Shown here piece after piece: positions 32,847 through 41,508 of a stretch of DNA of 64,000 bases. The stretch covers positions 310,001 to 374,000 of the forward strand of contig DASVWI010000019.1 in NCBI GenBank assembly GCA_036389675.1, written 5' to 3'. The DNA is from DASQYE01 sp036389675. GTDB taxonomy: Bacteria > Acidobacteriota > Blastocatellia > Pyrinomonadales > Pyrinomonadaceae. Both the position numbers and the translations under genes were made by a program. The notes under the pieces were generated by a model, which saw only the letters and a list, made by a program, of their open reading frames with translations, was not told the DNA's origin and searched no databases. Each line of letters starts with the position of its first letter. The stretch's first letter is position 1.

Positions 32847-33875
32847 TTAGTTGATCGGAATCGTGATCGTCGTCGTGCCCGGCTTGCCGGAGGGGAAACG
32901 TTTCTGGCGCGCGATACGCAGCGCTGTCGGGTCGCTGCCCGACGCCTGCGTGACGCGGCCAGCCTCGTCGTAAGTGACCTGAACCGTCACCGTCTTCGGC
33001 CCAGCCTTTGGCGCATCGGGCTTCTTCGTCGCGGCAACCGTGGGCGTTGAAGGCGCGGGCGATTCGGCGGGTGCTGCGGTCTTCGCGGGCCATGCATCCG
33101 TAAGCTCCTCCGCCTTGCGTCGCTCCCTCTCTCTGGCTTCGCGCTCGCGCAGTAATCTTGCCGTAGCATCGGCATGAGCGCTGCTGCTGCTGCTCTCTGT
33201 TATGCCCTGATCGGGAACTGCCGTCTCCGCGAGCTGTCCCGTCGCCGGGTCAGCCGCGACGCTCGACGACGCGTCCGCGCTCGCCTCGCCCATGTCGCTT
33301 AAGGCCAGCGGCGGAATCGAAGCCGTGGACTCTGCGCGGGCGTATCCGTTGGTAAGCACGACCGCCGCGCTGACGCACACCAAAACAACTATCGCCGCCG
33401 CGACGTAGAACATCTTTCTTCGACCGCCGCCGGAAGCCATGCCGACCGTCATCGCCATCGGCAGCGCCAACGCCTCGCGGTCTCCCTCCGAGATGACATG
33501 CTCAAACGCCTGTTCGAGGTCATTCTCATCCGGCAGCTCGTCCTTATTGATGGGCGACTCGGGCGCGATGCCCTCATCCATTCTACGCAAGCCTTCAAGG
33601 ACAACCTGCGTCCATGGTTGATGAATGGTACGCTGCTCGGCGTCGTATTCGGCGTCGAACGAGAAGGAAGCGTTGGGCAGTGTGAGCGCGTAGTAGATGG
33701 CTTCAATACCGCTCAAAGAGCCTATGCGCGCATCCACCAGAGCGCCCGCCTGAATATAGAAATAGCCGGGCAGATTCGGGTAGATAACCTTTAACCGTCC
33801 GGTCTTACGCTGGTTGCAGAAGAACTCTATTAGTTCCGCGAGTGAAAGATCGCTTAATTCTCCGGTCAGTGCCAT
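32847..33875 (-). CDS. DUF4388 (PATAN-type) protein with TM helix and TonB-like C-terminus
   Basis: A 342-residue fusion. Residues 1-105 form a DUF4388/PATAN domain, which starts ALTGELSDLSLAELIEFF and contains TGRLKV and FYIQAGALVDARIG. A predicted transmembrane helix lies near 156-175 (MFYVAAAIVVLVCVSAAVVL). A charged, Ser/Ala/Pro-rich linker with a helical REREARERERRKAEE stretch leads to about 70 C-terminal residues shaped like a TonB C-terminal domain (VTVQVTYDEAGRVTQASGS; FPSGKPGTTTITIPIN). PATAN domains are found in bacterial signalling and gliding proteins. A link from cytoplasm to periplasm is likely, the partner unknown. The adjacent gene encodes another TonB-type C-terminal domain. 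Confidence 0.78.
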   Translation of the reverse strand: MALTGELSDLSLAELIEFFCNQRKTGRLKVIYPNLPGYFYIQAGALVDARIGSLSGIEAIYYALTLPNASFSFDAEYDAEQRTIHQPWTQVVLEGLRRMDEGIAPESPINKDELPDENDLEQAFEHVISEGDREALALPMAMTVGMASGGGRRKMFYVAAAIVVLVCVSAAVVLTNGYARAESTASIPPLALSDMGEASADASSSVAADPATGQLAETAVPDQGITESSSSSAHADATARLLREREARERERRKAEELTDAWPAKTAAPAESPAPSTPTVAATKKPDAPKAGPKTVTVQVTYDEAGRVTQASGSDPTALRIARQKRFPSGKPGTTTITIPIN

Positions 33876-33963
33876 TGTGTGCTCCGTGGCTGGTGAGGCG
33901 TAAAGTTTATTTGACTATCGAACATCTTCGATTCCGTCGGAGACGGCGCGCGAAGCCCCTTCA

Positions 33964-35115
33964 TCAATCGATGCTGAAGTTGTAGTTAAGTAGTCCGGCG
34001 ATTTTGACGGGCTGTCCCGAAAGCTTGGTCGGCGAGAAACGAGCGCGCAGGGCCGCCTTCACAGCCGTATCCCTGAGCAGCGTAGGGCCGCTGGAAGCGC
34101 GTGCGGAAATGACCTTGCCCGTCTCGTCTATGACGACTTCGACCGTGACCATCCCCAGGGCTCGCGCACGCTTGGCTATCTCCGGATACTCCGGCTTTGG
34201 CAGATCAATGGCCGCGCCGTTGAGCACGCCGCCCGAGACGGGTTTGGTCAGGGGCTTCGGCGCGGGCCTCGACGAGGGCGGCTCTCCGCCGGCGTCAACC
34301 TTAACGACCGGACTATTAGAGCGCGCATTGTTCGCGCCGCCCGGCATCTCGCCGCCACGATTGGCGGTGGAAATCATATTGGTCTTGTCGAAGCCGTTGG
34401 CCGCCGGCAGCGCAGCCGTCTGCGCGTTGAGGCTCACGCCCGTCTTGTTGCTGCCAGCCGCGGCAGCGCCCGTGCCTGCGGGCTCTGTCCGGGCCGTGGC
34501 ATGAGCTTCGGTAACGGTCGAGGAAGGCGCGACCGTGCCGGTCGAAGCCGGCTGAACCATCCGCGCCATGTTCTCGTCCAGATAGTAGGTGATCGTCCGG
34601 TAGGTAACTTCGGTCGGCTCAAAGCTCAGCTTGCCTCCCTCTATCACCGCGACCGAGGCCGTCATCTTGACCCAGTTGCCGACGAGGTCGAACTCATACG
34701 TGTAGGTCTCTTTGCTGATCAGGGAGCCGTCCGACCCGTGCAGCGTCATCTCGCTGATGTTGCCGCGCTCGTCGTATTTGTAGACCTCTCGACCCGTCAG
34801 GGTCTCCCCGGCGACCGGATAGTACGCGTTCTCGCTCTTGTTCCCCTTGATGTCGTAGGAGGCCGTCTCAAGAAGCGCACGCTGCCCCTCCGACACCTTC
34901 GCGTTTTTCGTAGAGAGCTTCACTATCTCGGTGCGAACTCTGCGAACAGGCCCCGAAAGGCCGTCGCGCGCCCTGTCGCTGTCGGCGCTGGCGGTCGCCG
35001 CGACCAACGGACGAGATTCGGCGGCTGGAGTCGTGCCCTGCGCACGGACGCAGAGATTGAGCGCCGTCAGCATGAGAGCCACGGCCAGAAATCCCCGCTT
35101 GGTTCGGTAGGACAT
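33964..35115 (-). CDS. Exported protein with TonB-family C-terminal domain
   Basis: A 383-residue exported protein. Signal sequence: AVALMLTALNLCVRAQ (about residues 10-25). Residues 50-170 contain RHS/YD-like phrases (YDIKGNKSENAYYP, YKYDERGNISEMTLHGSDG, YTYEFDLVGNWVKM) that resemble a beta-stranded repeat. A Thr/Ala/Ser-rich linker is followed by a TonB C-terminal domain (about 305-383): PEYPEIAKRARALGMVTVEV, DETGKVISARASSG, ALRARFSPTKL. Such domains in Acidobacteria often lack the TonB transmembrane anchor role and may be periplasmic. The frame extends to 35244, but the ATG at 35115 has GGAGGG about 7 bases upstream and gives the signal peptide. Confidence 0.8.
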   Translation of the reverse strand: MSYRTKRGFLAVALMLTALNLCVRAQGTTPAAESRPLVAATASADSDRARDGLSGPVRRVRTEIVKLSTKNAKVSEGQRALLETASYDIKGNKSENAYYPVAGETLTGREVYKYDERGNISEMTLHGSDGSLISKETYTYEFDLVGNWVKMTASVAVIEGGKLSFEPTEVTYRTITYYLDENMARMVQPASTGTVAPSSTVTEAHATARTEPAGTGAAAAGSNKTGVSLNAQTAALPAANGFDKTNMISTANRGGEMPGGANNARSNSPVVKVDAGGEPPSSRPAPKPLTKPVSGGVLNGAAIDLPKPEYPEIAKRARALGMVTVEVVIDETGKVISARASSGPTLLRDTAVKAALRARFSPTKLSGQPVKIAGLLNYNFSID

Positions 35116-35319
35116 CACTTTCCCTCCATAATTTACAGTGCTTGAATGGCTTAAATGAGCCGGGACAGGTGAGATTTGAAGAGTGGCCCGGCCAGGGGCT
35201 GGCCTGCGAATCTGGCGGCGCGTCAGGGGCAACAAACGCGCCACCTCAATATTAGCCTGATAAACGAAGTTTGTCTATAGCCAACATAAACGAGCAGTTT
35301 AGAGGCTCGATTTGTGGGA

Positions 35320-37029
35320 CTACTCTCGATAAGAGGCCAGAAGCCGTGCGATTTCGTCAATGACGCGCGTGCTGCTGCCCTCCGCCGTCTCGTTATTACA
35401 GATGATGGAGAAGACTAAGGGCTCGTCGCCTGCCGTACGCACGTAGCCGGAGAGAGAGTTGGTGTAGGTGAGCGTGCCGGTCTTGGCCTGTATGCGTCCG
35501 GCGCTGTCGCGCAGGCGGCCACCCAGCGTCCCGTCCCGCCCGGCGACGGGCAGCGAGTCGCGAAAAACGCTGGCCGAAGCTGTCCCGGCGATGGCGGCCA
35601 GCAGGCGCGCCGTCACTTCGGGAGTTACCAGATCAAGACGCGAGAGGCCTGAGCCGTCGTGCAGCGAGAGCCCCTCTGTAGGGATTCCTGCGCGCCCGAG
35701 CCACAGGCGTATGACAGCCGTCGCGGCCTCGTCGTCTCCGCGCGTACTATTGCGGTGCGAGTCCGGGTCAGGGGCCATCTGGCCGCGCTCTTTGCCCAGA
35801 GAGCGCAGGATCAGCTCCGCGTAGAGGTTGATGCTCTCCTTGTTGGTCGAGCGAGCGATCTCGCCCAGCGTCCTGCTCTGGACGGACGCCAATTCGACAG
35901 CGCTCTGAGGATCAAAGCGCGCCCCGGTCTCAGAGCGCGCGTCTCTGGTTTGCGCTTCGCCTTCGACCGTTATGCCGCGCGCCCGCAGGGCCTCGCGAAA
36001 CAGTTCTGCGGCCCAGAGGGCCGGACGGTGTACGGAGAGACGCGCGCTGAAGCCGCGCCCCCCGGCTGGAAACTGCCCCCAGACGCGCGCCTCGTTGTCG
36101 GAGAGGCCGCGTGTGATGCCGATGGTGGTCGGCGTGCCGCGCTCAAGCGTGCTGGCGTCGTTTTTGATATGAAGATGGTTTGACGCAATATCGAATTTGA
36201 CGCCGACTGCGTCGCCGGCTTTTGCGCCGGGCGTGACCGTGATGGTCGTCTCGTTGCCGTTGATGGTGAGCGCGCTTACTTCAGCGCCGAAGTACCACTG
36301 CACATCGTTCCACAGCCAGCCGTCGCCGAGCGCCTCGCCGCGGAAATAGCTCTCGTCGCCGACGACATGCCCGCGCACACGGCGCACACCGCGACTATAG
36401 AGAGCGTCGGCCAGTTGGCCCAGACTCGATACCCGTCCACCCTTCGTCTCGGACGAGAGATCGGGAGCGCCGCGCCCGTATAGAATGATATCGCCGCCGA
36501 TACTCCCGTCTTTGTCCGGCTCTCGTGCCGCGTAAACCGAGGTGCGCCAGCGATAATCCGCGCCGAGCAGATCGAGCGCCACGGCGGTCGTGTAGACCTT
36601 CATATTCGAGGCGGGCATGATCGGCTTGTTCCCGTTGCGCGCATAGAGGACGCGCCCGTCGCGCAAGCTTCGGACGTAGACACCCCAGCGCGACGAGGCG
36701 AACGCGCTCTCGTCAATGGCGCGATCAATCCTGCCGCCAAGCTCAAGGGCCGCGGGCGAGCGCGTGATGGCTTCGTCCGTTTGCTGGCGGGAGGTGGCCG
36801 TAGCAGCGGGCGACGGCGAGCCCTCTTCTTTCGACGCTTCACGCGGCTGCTCTTTATCTTTTCCACGCGCTCGCTCTCTGGCCTTTTCACGCGCCGGGGC
36901 GCTGGCACGTTGCGCGTTAATCAGCGGTCTGGTGACGGCCAGGGACAGAACGATCAAGAGCGCCCCGCAGAGGCTCGCGACCAGAGCGTTGCGGCCAGTG
37001 TAGTTTTTATTATTCATTTGATCGGACAC
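35320..37029 (-). CDS. dacB: D-alanyl-D-alanine carboxypeptidase/endopeptidase (PBP4, S13)
   Basis: A 569-residue exported penicillin-binding protein. Active-site motifs: S141-x-x-K144 (PASNMK), STN (IARSTNKESINLYAE) and KTG (IQAKTGTLTYTNSL). It trims or cleaves peptidoglycan peptide cross-links in the periplasm. An N-terminal membrane/signal segment (ALVASLCGALLIVLSLAV) is followed by a Lys/Arg/Glu-rich linker before the S13 domain, including the large insert between SxxK and SxN typical for PBP4. The GTG at 37029 is 8 bases after the stop of the GT9 gene; the in-frame ATG at 37017 is also possible. It likely belongs to the same operon as the glycosyltransferase. Confidence 0.88.
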   Translation of the reverse strand: MSDQMNNKNYTGRNALVASLCGALLIVLSLAVTRPLINAQRASAPAREKARERARGKDKEQPREASKEEGSPSPAATATSRQQTDEAITRSPAALELGGRIDRAIDESAFASSRWGVYVRSLRDGRVLYARNGNKPIMPASNMKVYTTAVALDLLGADYRWRTSVYAAREPDKDGSIGGDIILYGRGAPDLSSETKGGRVSSLGQLADALYSRGVRRVRGHVVGDESYFRGEALGDGWLWNDVQWYFGAEVSALTINGNETTITVTPGAKAGDAVGVKFDIASNHLHIKNDASTLERGTPTTIGITRGLSDNEARVWGQFPAGGRGFSARLSVHRPALWAAELFREALRARGITVEGEAQTRDARSETGARFDPQSAVELASVQSRTLGEIARSTNKESINLYAELILRSLGKERGQMAPDPDSHRNSTRGDDEAATAVIRLWLGRAGIPTEGLSLHDGSGLSRLDLVTPEVTARLLAAIAGTASASVFRDSLPVAGRDGTLGGRLRDSAGRIQAKTGTLTYTNSLSGYVRTAGDEPLVFSIICNNETAEGSSTRVIDEIARLLASYRE

Positions 37030-37037
37030 TGTAGCTT

Positions 37038-38069
37038 CTAGCTGGCGAAGAGAGAGGCCGTGCGGCCTGCGGCCAGCAGTTCCCGCGTCGCACCGTAAAC
37101 TTCATCGGCGGTCATCTCCGAGATCCTGTTGCTGTAGATGATGCGGTGGCGCGGTTCGATGGGGATGAAACTGTGCGGGGTCGGGCGGTCGAGCAGTGCG
37201 ACGACGGATGTGCCGACGGCTGTGGCGACGTGCATCGGCCCGGTGTCGTTGGAGACGAAGACGGCCAGTCGCGCCAGCGCGGAGGCGAGCTGCGGAATGT
37301 TGAGCCGGTCGAAGATGAGCGTCGAGCGCGGAAAGGTGGCGCGCATCTCCTTGACGAAGCCGCGCTCTTCCGGCCCGGCGAAGAGCGCGATCCGCACCTC
37401 GTCATTTCGCACCAGACAATCAGCCAATTCCGCGAAGCGCGCGAGCGGCCAGCGCCTCGCCGGATGGCCCGCGCCCGGAAACAACCCGACGAGCGGCGCG
37501 CCCATGTCGGCCTTCTCTTTTTTCAACATCCGCTCGATAGTCGCGTCGTCTTCAGGGCGCGTGCGCAGGCGCGGCACTCTCTCGGCGTCCTTGATGCCGA
37601 GCGGGATGAGCACGTCCAGGTAGCGATCAACGGCGTGTTTTGACGGGCGTGTGTCTTCGACGGGCGGACGCGGGTTGAAGTGGGCCAGAAAATCCAGCGA
37701 GCGATTGGGCCTGCGCGCGTAGAGCCTGTGGGACGCGCCCGAGAGATAGCCGAGCAGGTTCGTCTCGTAGAGGCTGTGCAGATCAATGACGAAGTCGAAC
37801 CGGGCGCGCCTTACTTCTTTCACGATGCGCGCGATACGCATCAGCGAGAGCGGCTTCGGCCCATCACGCAGCGCCACGCGGTCAACGACGAGCGTGGCAT
37901 CGCTGTAGCCCGAAAGCTCCACGATGGGAGCGCCCGGCGAGCCGACGGCAACGGTGATACGCGCGTGCGGAAATCTCTTGCGGATAGCGCTGAGCGCGGG
38001 CAGGCTCAAGACCACGTCGCCCAGCTGGCCGAAGTCAATGACGAGTATGTTGACCGGATTAAAGCTCAC
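37038..38069 (-). CDS. Glycosyltransferase family 9 (heptosyltransferase-like)
   Basis: A 343-residue cytoplasmic GT-B enzyme of the ADP-heptose:LPS heptosyltransferase family. Landmarks: ILVIDFGQLGDVVLSLPAL near the N-terminus, DFVIDLHSLYETNLLGYLSG near 94, LFPGAGHPARRWPLARFAEL near 195, and VFVSNDTGPMHVATAVGT near 270 with the Asp-Thr-Gly-Pro-x-His motif. It would add heptose or a related sugar to lipopolysaccharide core. The start is taken as the GTG at 38069, with a GAGAG stretch 7 bases upstream; a TTG at 38075 is the alternative. gpmI lies 38 bases upstream in the same direction. Confidence 0.85.
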   Translation of the reverse strand: MSFNPVNILVIDFGQLGDVVLSLPALSAIRKRFPHARITVAVGSPGAPIVELSGYSDATLVVDRVALRDGPKPLSLMRIARIVKEVRRARFDFVIDLHSLYETNLLGYLSGASHRLYARRPNRSLDFLAHFNPRPPVEDTRPSKHAVDRYLDVLIPLGIKDAERVPRLRTRPEDDATIERMLKKEKADMGAPLVGLFPGAGHPARRWPLARFAELADCLVRNDEVRIALFAGPEERGFVKEMRATFPRSTLIFDRLNIPQLASALARLAVFVSNDTGPMHVATAVGTSVVALLDRPTPHSFIPIEPRHRIIYSNRISEMTADEVYGATRELLAAGRTASLFAS

Positions 38070-38107
38070 TGCCAATCTCTCAAGCTCGCGGTGTTTCGGT
38101 TAAAGCT

Positions 38108-39655
38108 CTAGGTTTCTCTCAAATCGCGCCCGGTCATCTCCGCGGGCTTTTCCACGCCGAGCAGCCCGAGGATGGTCGGCGCGACATCTTCGAGCGCGCT
38201 TCCCTCGCGCAGCTTGAGCCCGACGGAGGCTTCATCGATCAGGTGAAAGGGGACGGGGTTGGTCGTGTGAGCGGTATGCGGCTGGCCCGTCACGAGGTCA
38301 ATCATCTGCTCGCAGTTGCCGTGGTCGGCTGTGATCAGGCAGCGCCCGCGCGCCGTGCGTATGCCCTTCGTTATCCAGCCGAGGCACGTGTCCACGTACT
38401 GCACGGCTTCAATCGTCTCCTTGAGCTTGCCCGTGTGGCCGACCATGTCCGGGTTGGCGAAGTTGATGATAAAGACATCCGTTTCTCTGTCTTCGATGGC
38501 GCGCAGGATTTTGTCCGTGACCTTGAAGGCGGACATCTCGGGCTCAAGATCGTAGGTCGCTATCTTCGGCGAGGGGACGAGCAGCCGCCGCTCGCAGGGA
38601 TACTCCTTCTCCACGCCGCCGTTGAAGAAGTATGTGACGTGCGCGTACTTCTCCGTTTCGGCGAGGCGATAGTTACGCACGCCCGTGCGACCGAAGACCT
38701 CTGCCAGCACGTTCCTGTGCTCCTGCGGGCCAAAGGCTATGGCGAGCGGGAAGGTCTCGTCGTACTTCGTGAAGCAGACGAAATCAACATGGGGTCTATG
38801 CGGTGTTGAGAATCCGCCGAAGCCGGGCACGGCGAGCGCGGTCGTGAGCTGTCGCGCGCGGTCGGGTCGAAAGTTGAAGAAGACGACCGCATCGCCTTCC
38901 TCAATAGTCGCGACCACCTCGCCCGTTTCGCGCAGGCAGACAATGGGCTCGACGAACTCGTCCGTCACGCCGCGCTCGTACGAAGCCTTGATGGCTGCGA
39001 CCGGGTCGACGGCGCGCTCGCCCGTCGCGTTGACGAGCAGATTATAAGCGCGCTCGGTTCTCTCCCAACGCTTGTCTCTGTCCATGGCGTAGTAGCGCCC
39101 GACGACCGATGCGATGCGCCCGCAGCCTATCTCGCCGCACTTGACCTGCAAGGCTTCCACGTAGCCGTAAGCGGAAGCGGGCGGCACATCGCGTCCGTCC
39201 AGAAAGCCGTGGACGTAGACGCGCTGAAGGCCGCGCTCCTTCGCCATATGCAGCAGCGCATAGAGGTGCGTGAGCGACGAATGAACCTGTCCGTCGGAGA
39301 CGAGGCCCATCAGGTGAAGGGCCTTCCCTTGCTCTTTCGCACCGTCCATGGCCTTGACCAGCACCTCGTTCTGGAAGAAAGCGCCCGTCTCAATGTCGTA
39401 ATCTATGCGCGAGACATCCATGCGAACGACGCGGCCAGAGCCCATGTTGAGATGGCCGACCTCGGAGTTGCCCATCACGCCTGCCGGAAGACCGACGCGC
39501 GTGCCGGAGGCTTCAAGCAGCGTGTGCGGGTATCTCTCCGTCAGCTCGTCGTAAAAAGGAGTCGTTGCCAGAGCCAGCGCGTTACCTTCGCGCGTGGGGC
39601 TATAGCCCCAGCCGTCTATGATGATGAGCGCGAGCGGCCCTTTATTGTCGGTCAA
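38108..39655 (-). CDS. gpmI: 2,3-bisphosphoglycerate-independent phosphoglycerate mutase
   Basis: A 515-residue cytoplasmic glycolytic enzyme that interconverts 3- and 2-phosphoglycerate. Motifs of the alkaline phosphatase-like fold are present: LIIIDGWGYSP with metal-binding Asp, catalytic S64 in VMGNSEVGHLNMGSGR, HGFLDGRDVPP near 149, FFNFRPDRARQ near 263 and the C-terminal metal motifs ITADHGNCE and TAHTTNPVP. Length is standard. The start is a TTG at 39655, supported by GGAGGAG about 10 bases upstream; no ATG or GTG fits the family start. It is in one cluster with eno, the next enzyme of glycolysis. Confidence 0.95.
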   Translation of the reverse strand: MTDNKGPLALIIIDGWGYSPTREGNALALATTPFYDELTERYPHTLLEASGTRVGLPAGVMGNSEVGHLNMGSGRVVRMDVSRIDYDIETGAFFQNEVLVKAMDGAKEQGKALHLMGLVSDGQVHSSLTHLYALLHMAKERGLQRVYVHGFLDGRDVPPASAYGYVEALQVKCGEIGCGRIASVVGRYYAMDRDKRWERTERAYNLLVNATGERAVDPVAAIKASYERGVTDEFVEPIVCLRETGEVVATIEEGDAVVFFNFRPDRARQLTTALAVPGFGGFSTPHRPHVDFVCFTKYDETFPLAIAFGPQEHRNVLAEVFGRTGVRNYRLAETEKYAHVTYFFNGGVEKEYPCERRLLVPSPKIATYDLEPEMSAFKVTDKILRAIEDRETDVFIINFANPDMVGHTGKLKETIEAVQYVDTCLGWITKGIRTARGRCLITADHGNCEQMIDLVTGQPHTAHTTNPVPFHLIDEASVGLKLREGSALEDVAPTILGLLGVEKPAEMTGRDLRET

Positions 39656-39682
39656 AGACTTTTCTCCTCCGAATCCTTTTCT

Positions 39683-39907
39683 TCAGGCGTTCGCCTGATA
39701 ACGCGCTTTACAGTTAGGGCACTGCAACAATCGATTGACGCCGCTGACGGGGATGACGGGAATGACGAAAAACAATGTGATAAAACGCATGCCCTTCCTG
39801 ATGATGAAATTCGCCACAGTGCCGCACTCGCCGCAACGCGTCTGCTGAGGCGACCGTTCAGAGCCCCATGTGAAGTAGTGCGTGCCGATGATGAAAAAGA
39901 AGAACAT
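39683..39907 (-). CDS. Small zinc-ribbon membrane protein
   Basis: A 74-residue protein. Two Cys pairs, CGEC (near 25) and CPNC (near 63), flank one predicted membrane segment (FITLFFVIPVIPVSGVNRLL). Another hydrophobic stretch, MFFFFIIGTHYFTW, begins the protein. This CxxC - hydrophobic - CxxC arrangement resembles the membrane-associated zinc ribbon of LITAF-like and zinc-ribbon_15-type proteins. It sits between eno and gpmI with spacings of about 28 bases on each side, so it is probably part of that transcript. Function unknown; AAGG lies upstream of the ATG at 39907. Confidence 0.72.
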   Translation of the reverse strand: MFFFFIIGTHYFTWGSERSPQQTRCGECGTVANFIIRKGMRFITLFFVIPVIPVSGVNRLLQCPNCKARYQANA

Positions 39908-39935
39908 GCTCTTATCAGCCTTTCGTGCTGAGCGT

Positions 39936-41285
39936 CTATTTTTTCGCCGTCAGAGCTTTCTTCTGGCGTGTGTTCGCGGATGTCTCCCTGGGCGCGCTCT
40001 GCTCTATCTGGTAGAAGGCGCTGCGGCCCGGATAGCGCGCGGCCCCGCGCAGGTCTTCTTCGATACGCAGGAGCTGGTTGTACTTGGCTATGCGGTCGGT
40101 GCGAGAGAGGCTGCCCGTTTTGATCTGCCCGGCGTTGGTCGCCACCGCCAAGTCTGCGATGAAAGAGTCTTCGGTCTCGCCGGAGCGATGCGAGATGACG
40201 GCTGTGCGACCGCTGGTGCGCGCAAGCTCTATGCAATCCAAAGTCTCGGTGAGCGTGCCGATCTGGTTGACCTTGATGAGAATGGAATTGGCGACTCCTA
40301 GCTCTATGCCCTTTTTGAGGAAAGACGTGTTGGTGACAAAGAGGTCATCGCCGACCAGTTGAACGCTCTGGCCCATCTCGTCGGTCATCGTCTTCCAGCC
40401 GTCCCAGTCGCTCTCGGCCATGCCGTCTTCAATCGAGATGATGGGATAGCTGTCAGTCCAATGCTTCCAGTAAGCGACCATCTCGTCGCTTGAGAGCTTG
40501 CGCTTGTCGGATTTCTTAAAGACGTATGAGCGCCCGTCGTAGAACTCGCTCGCCGCCGGGTCGAGCGCCAGCATACAATCGCGCCCCGTCGCGTAGCCGG
40601 CCTGCTTAATCGCTTCGAGGATGGTTTCAATCGCCTCCTCGTTCGATTTCAGGTTCGGGGCAAAGCCGCCCTCGTCCCCAACGCTCGTCACGTAGCCGCG
40701 CTTCTTCAAAACATTCTTGAGCGCGTGGAAAATCTCCGCGCCCATACGCAGCGCCTCACGAAACGCGGTCGCGCCGACGGGCACGACCATGAACTCCTGA
40801 AAGTCCACGTTATTGTCGGCGTGCGCGCCGCCGTTCAAAATGTTCATCAGCGGGACGGGCAGCGTGCGCGCATTCGGCCCGCCCAGATACCTGTAGAGCG
40901 GAATCTCAAGATAGGTCGCGGCGGCGCGCGCCGTCGCCATCGAGACGGCCAGAAGAGCGTTCGCGCCCAGATTCGATTTCGTCTCCGTCCCATCCAGAGC
41001 GATGAGCGCCTGATCTATCTCCGTCTGGTCGAGCGCGTCCATGCCCTCTATCTCGTCGGCGATCTGGCCGTTGATATTCTCCACGGCCTTCTGCACGCCC
41101 TTGCCGCCGTAACGCTTCTTATCATTGTCGCGCAGCTCAATGGCCTCATGCTCGCCCGTCGATGCCCCGGAGGGCACGGCTGCGCGCCCCGTCTCGCCCC
41201 CCACCAGAGTGACCTCGGCCTCGACCGTCGGATTGCCACGCGAATCCAGTATCTCTCGCGCGTTGATATATTCAATCATGCTCAT
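39936..41285 (-). CDS. eno: Enolase
   Basis: A 449-residue enolase that dehydrates 2-phosphoglycerate to phosphoenolpyruvate. Highly conserved motifs: REILDSRGNPTVEAEV, PSGASTGEHEA, the catalytic Glu region NVDFQEFMVVPVG, SVGDEGGFAPN, SIEDGMAESDW, ILIKVNQIGTLTET with catalytic Lys, and ISHRSGETEDSFIADLAV with the Ser loop. The C-terminus (about 25 residues, PRETSANTRQKKALTAKK) extends slightly beyond the usual end and is basic. The ATG at 41285 matches the family start. Clustering with gpmI joins the two successive glycolysis steps. Confidence 0.97.
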   Translation of the reverse strand: MSMIEYINAREILDSRGNPTVEAEVTLVGGETGRAAVPSGASTGEHEAIELRDNDKKRYGGKGVQKAVENINGQIADEIEGMDALDQTEIDQALIALDGTETKSNLGANALLAVSMATARAAATYLEIPLYRYLGGPNARTLPVPLMNILNGGAHADNNVDFQEFMVVPVGATAFREALRMGAEIFHALKNVLKKRGYVTSVGDEGGFAPNLKSNEEAIETILEAIKQAGYATGRDCMLALDPAASEFYDGRSYVFKKSDKRKLSSDEMVAYWKHWTDSYPIISIEDGMAESDWDGWKTMTDEMGQSVQLVGDDLFVTNTSFLKKGIELGVANSILIKVNQIGTLTETLDCIELARTSGRTAVISHRSGETEDSFIADLAVATNAGQIKTGSLSRTDRIAKYNQLLRIEEDLRGAARYPGRSAFYQIEQSAPRETSANTRQKKALTAKK

Positions 41286-41384
41286 AATAAGAAGCGAGCC
41301 TCCCCCAAGCCGTCCGTTTTGGTTATTGCTATTTCGATAACTCTACCACTTGTCGCGTGAAGAGGAGAAGTGAGAAGGAAATTA

Positions 41385-41486
41385 ACGGCGAGGGGGCAGA
41401 GATGATCAGGATCAGGAAAAAGCTGTGAACAATTCATCCACGAATGCTTTTAGTTCTTATCCCGACCATCTCTGCCCCCTCGCTGT
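41385..41486. repeat. Long imperfect inverted repeat
   Basis: The outer arms (41385-41417 with about 41455-41486) pair over some 30 bases with four mismatches, three of which can be G-U pairs in RNA. The most conserved block is GCGAGGGGGCAGAGATG. It lies downstream of the CorC-like gene and upstream of eno and may end transcription of the former. Confidence 0.65.
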
Positions 41487-41508
41487 TTGAATTCGCTTTG
41501 GGCCATGC

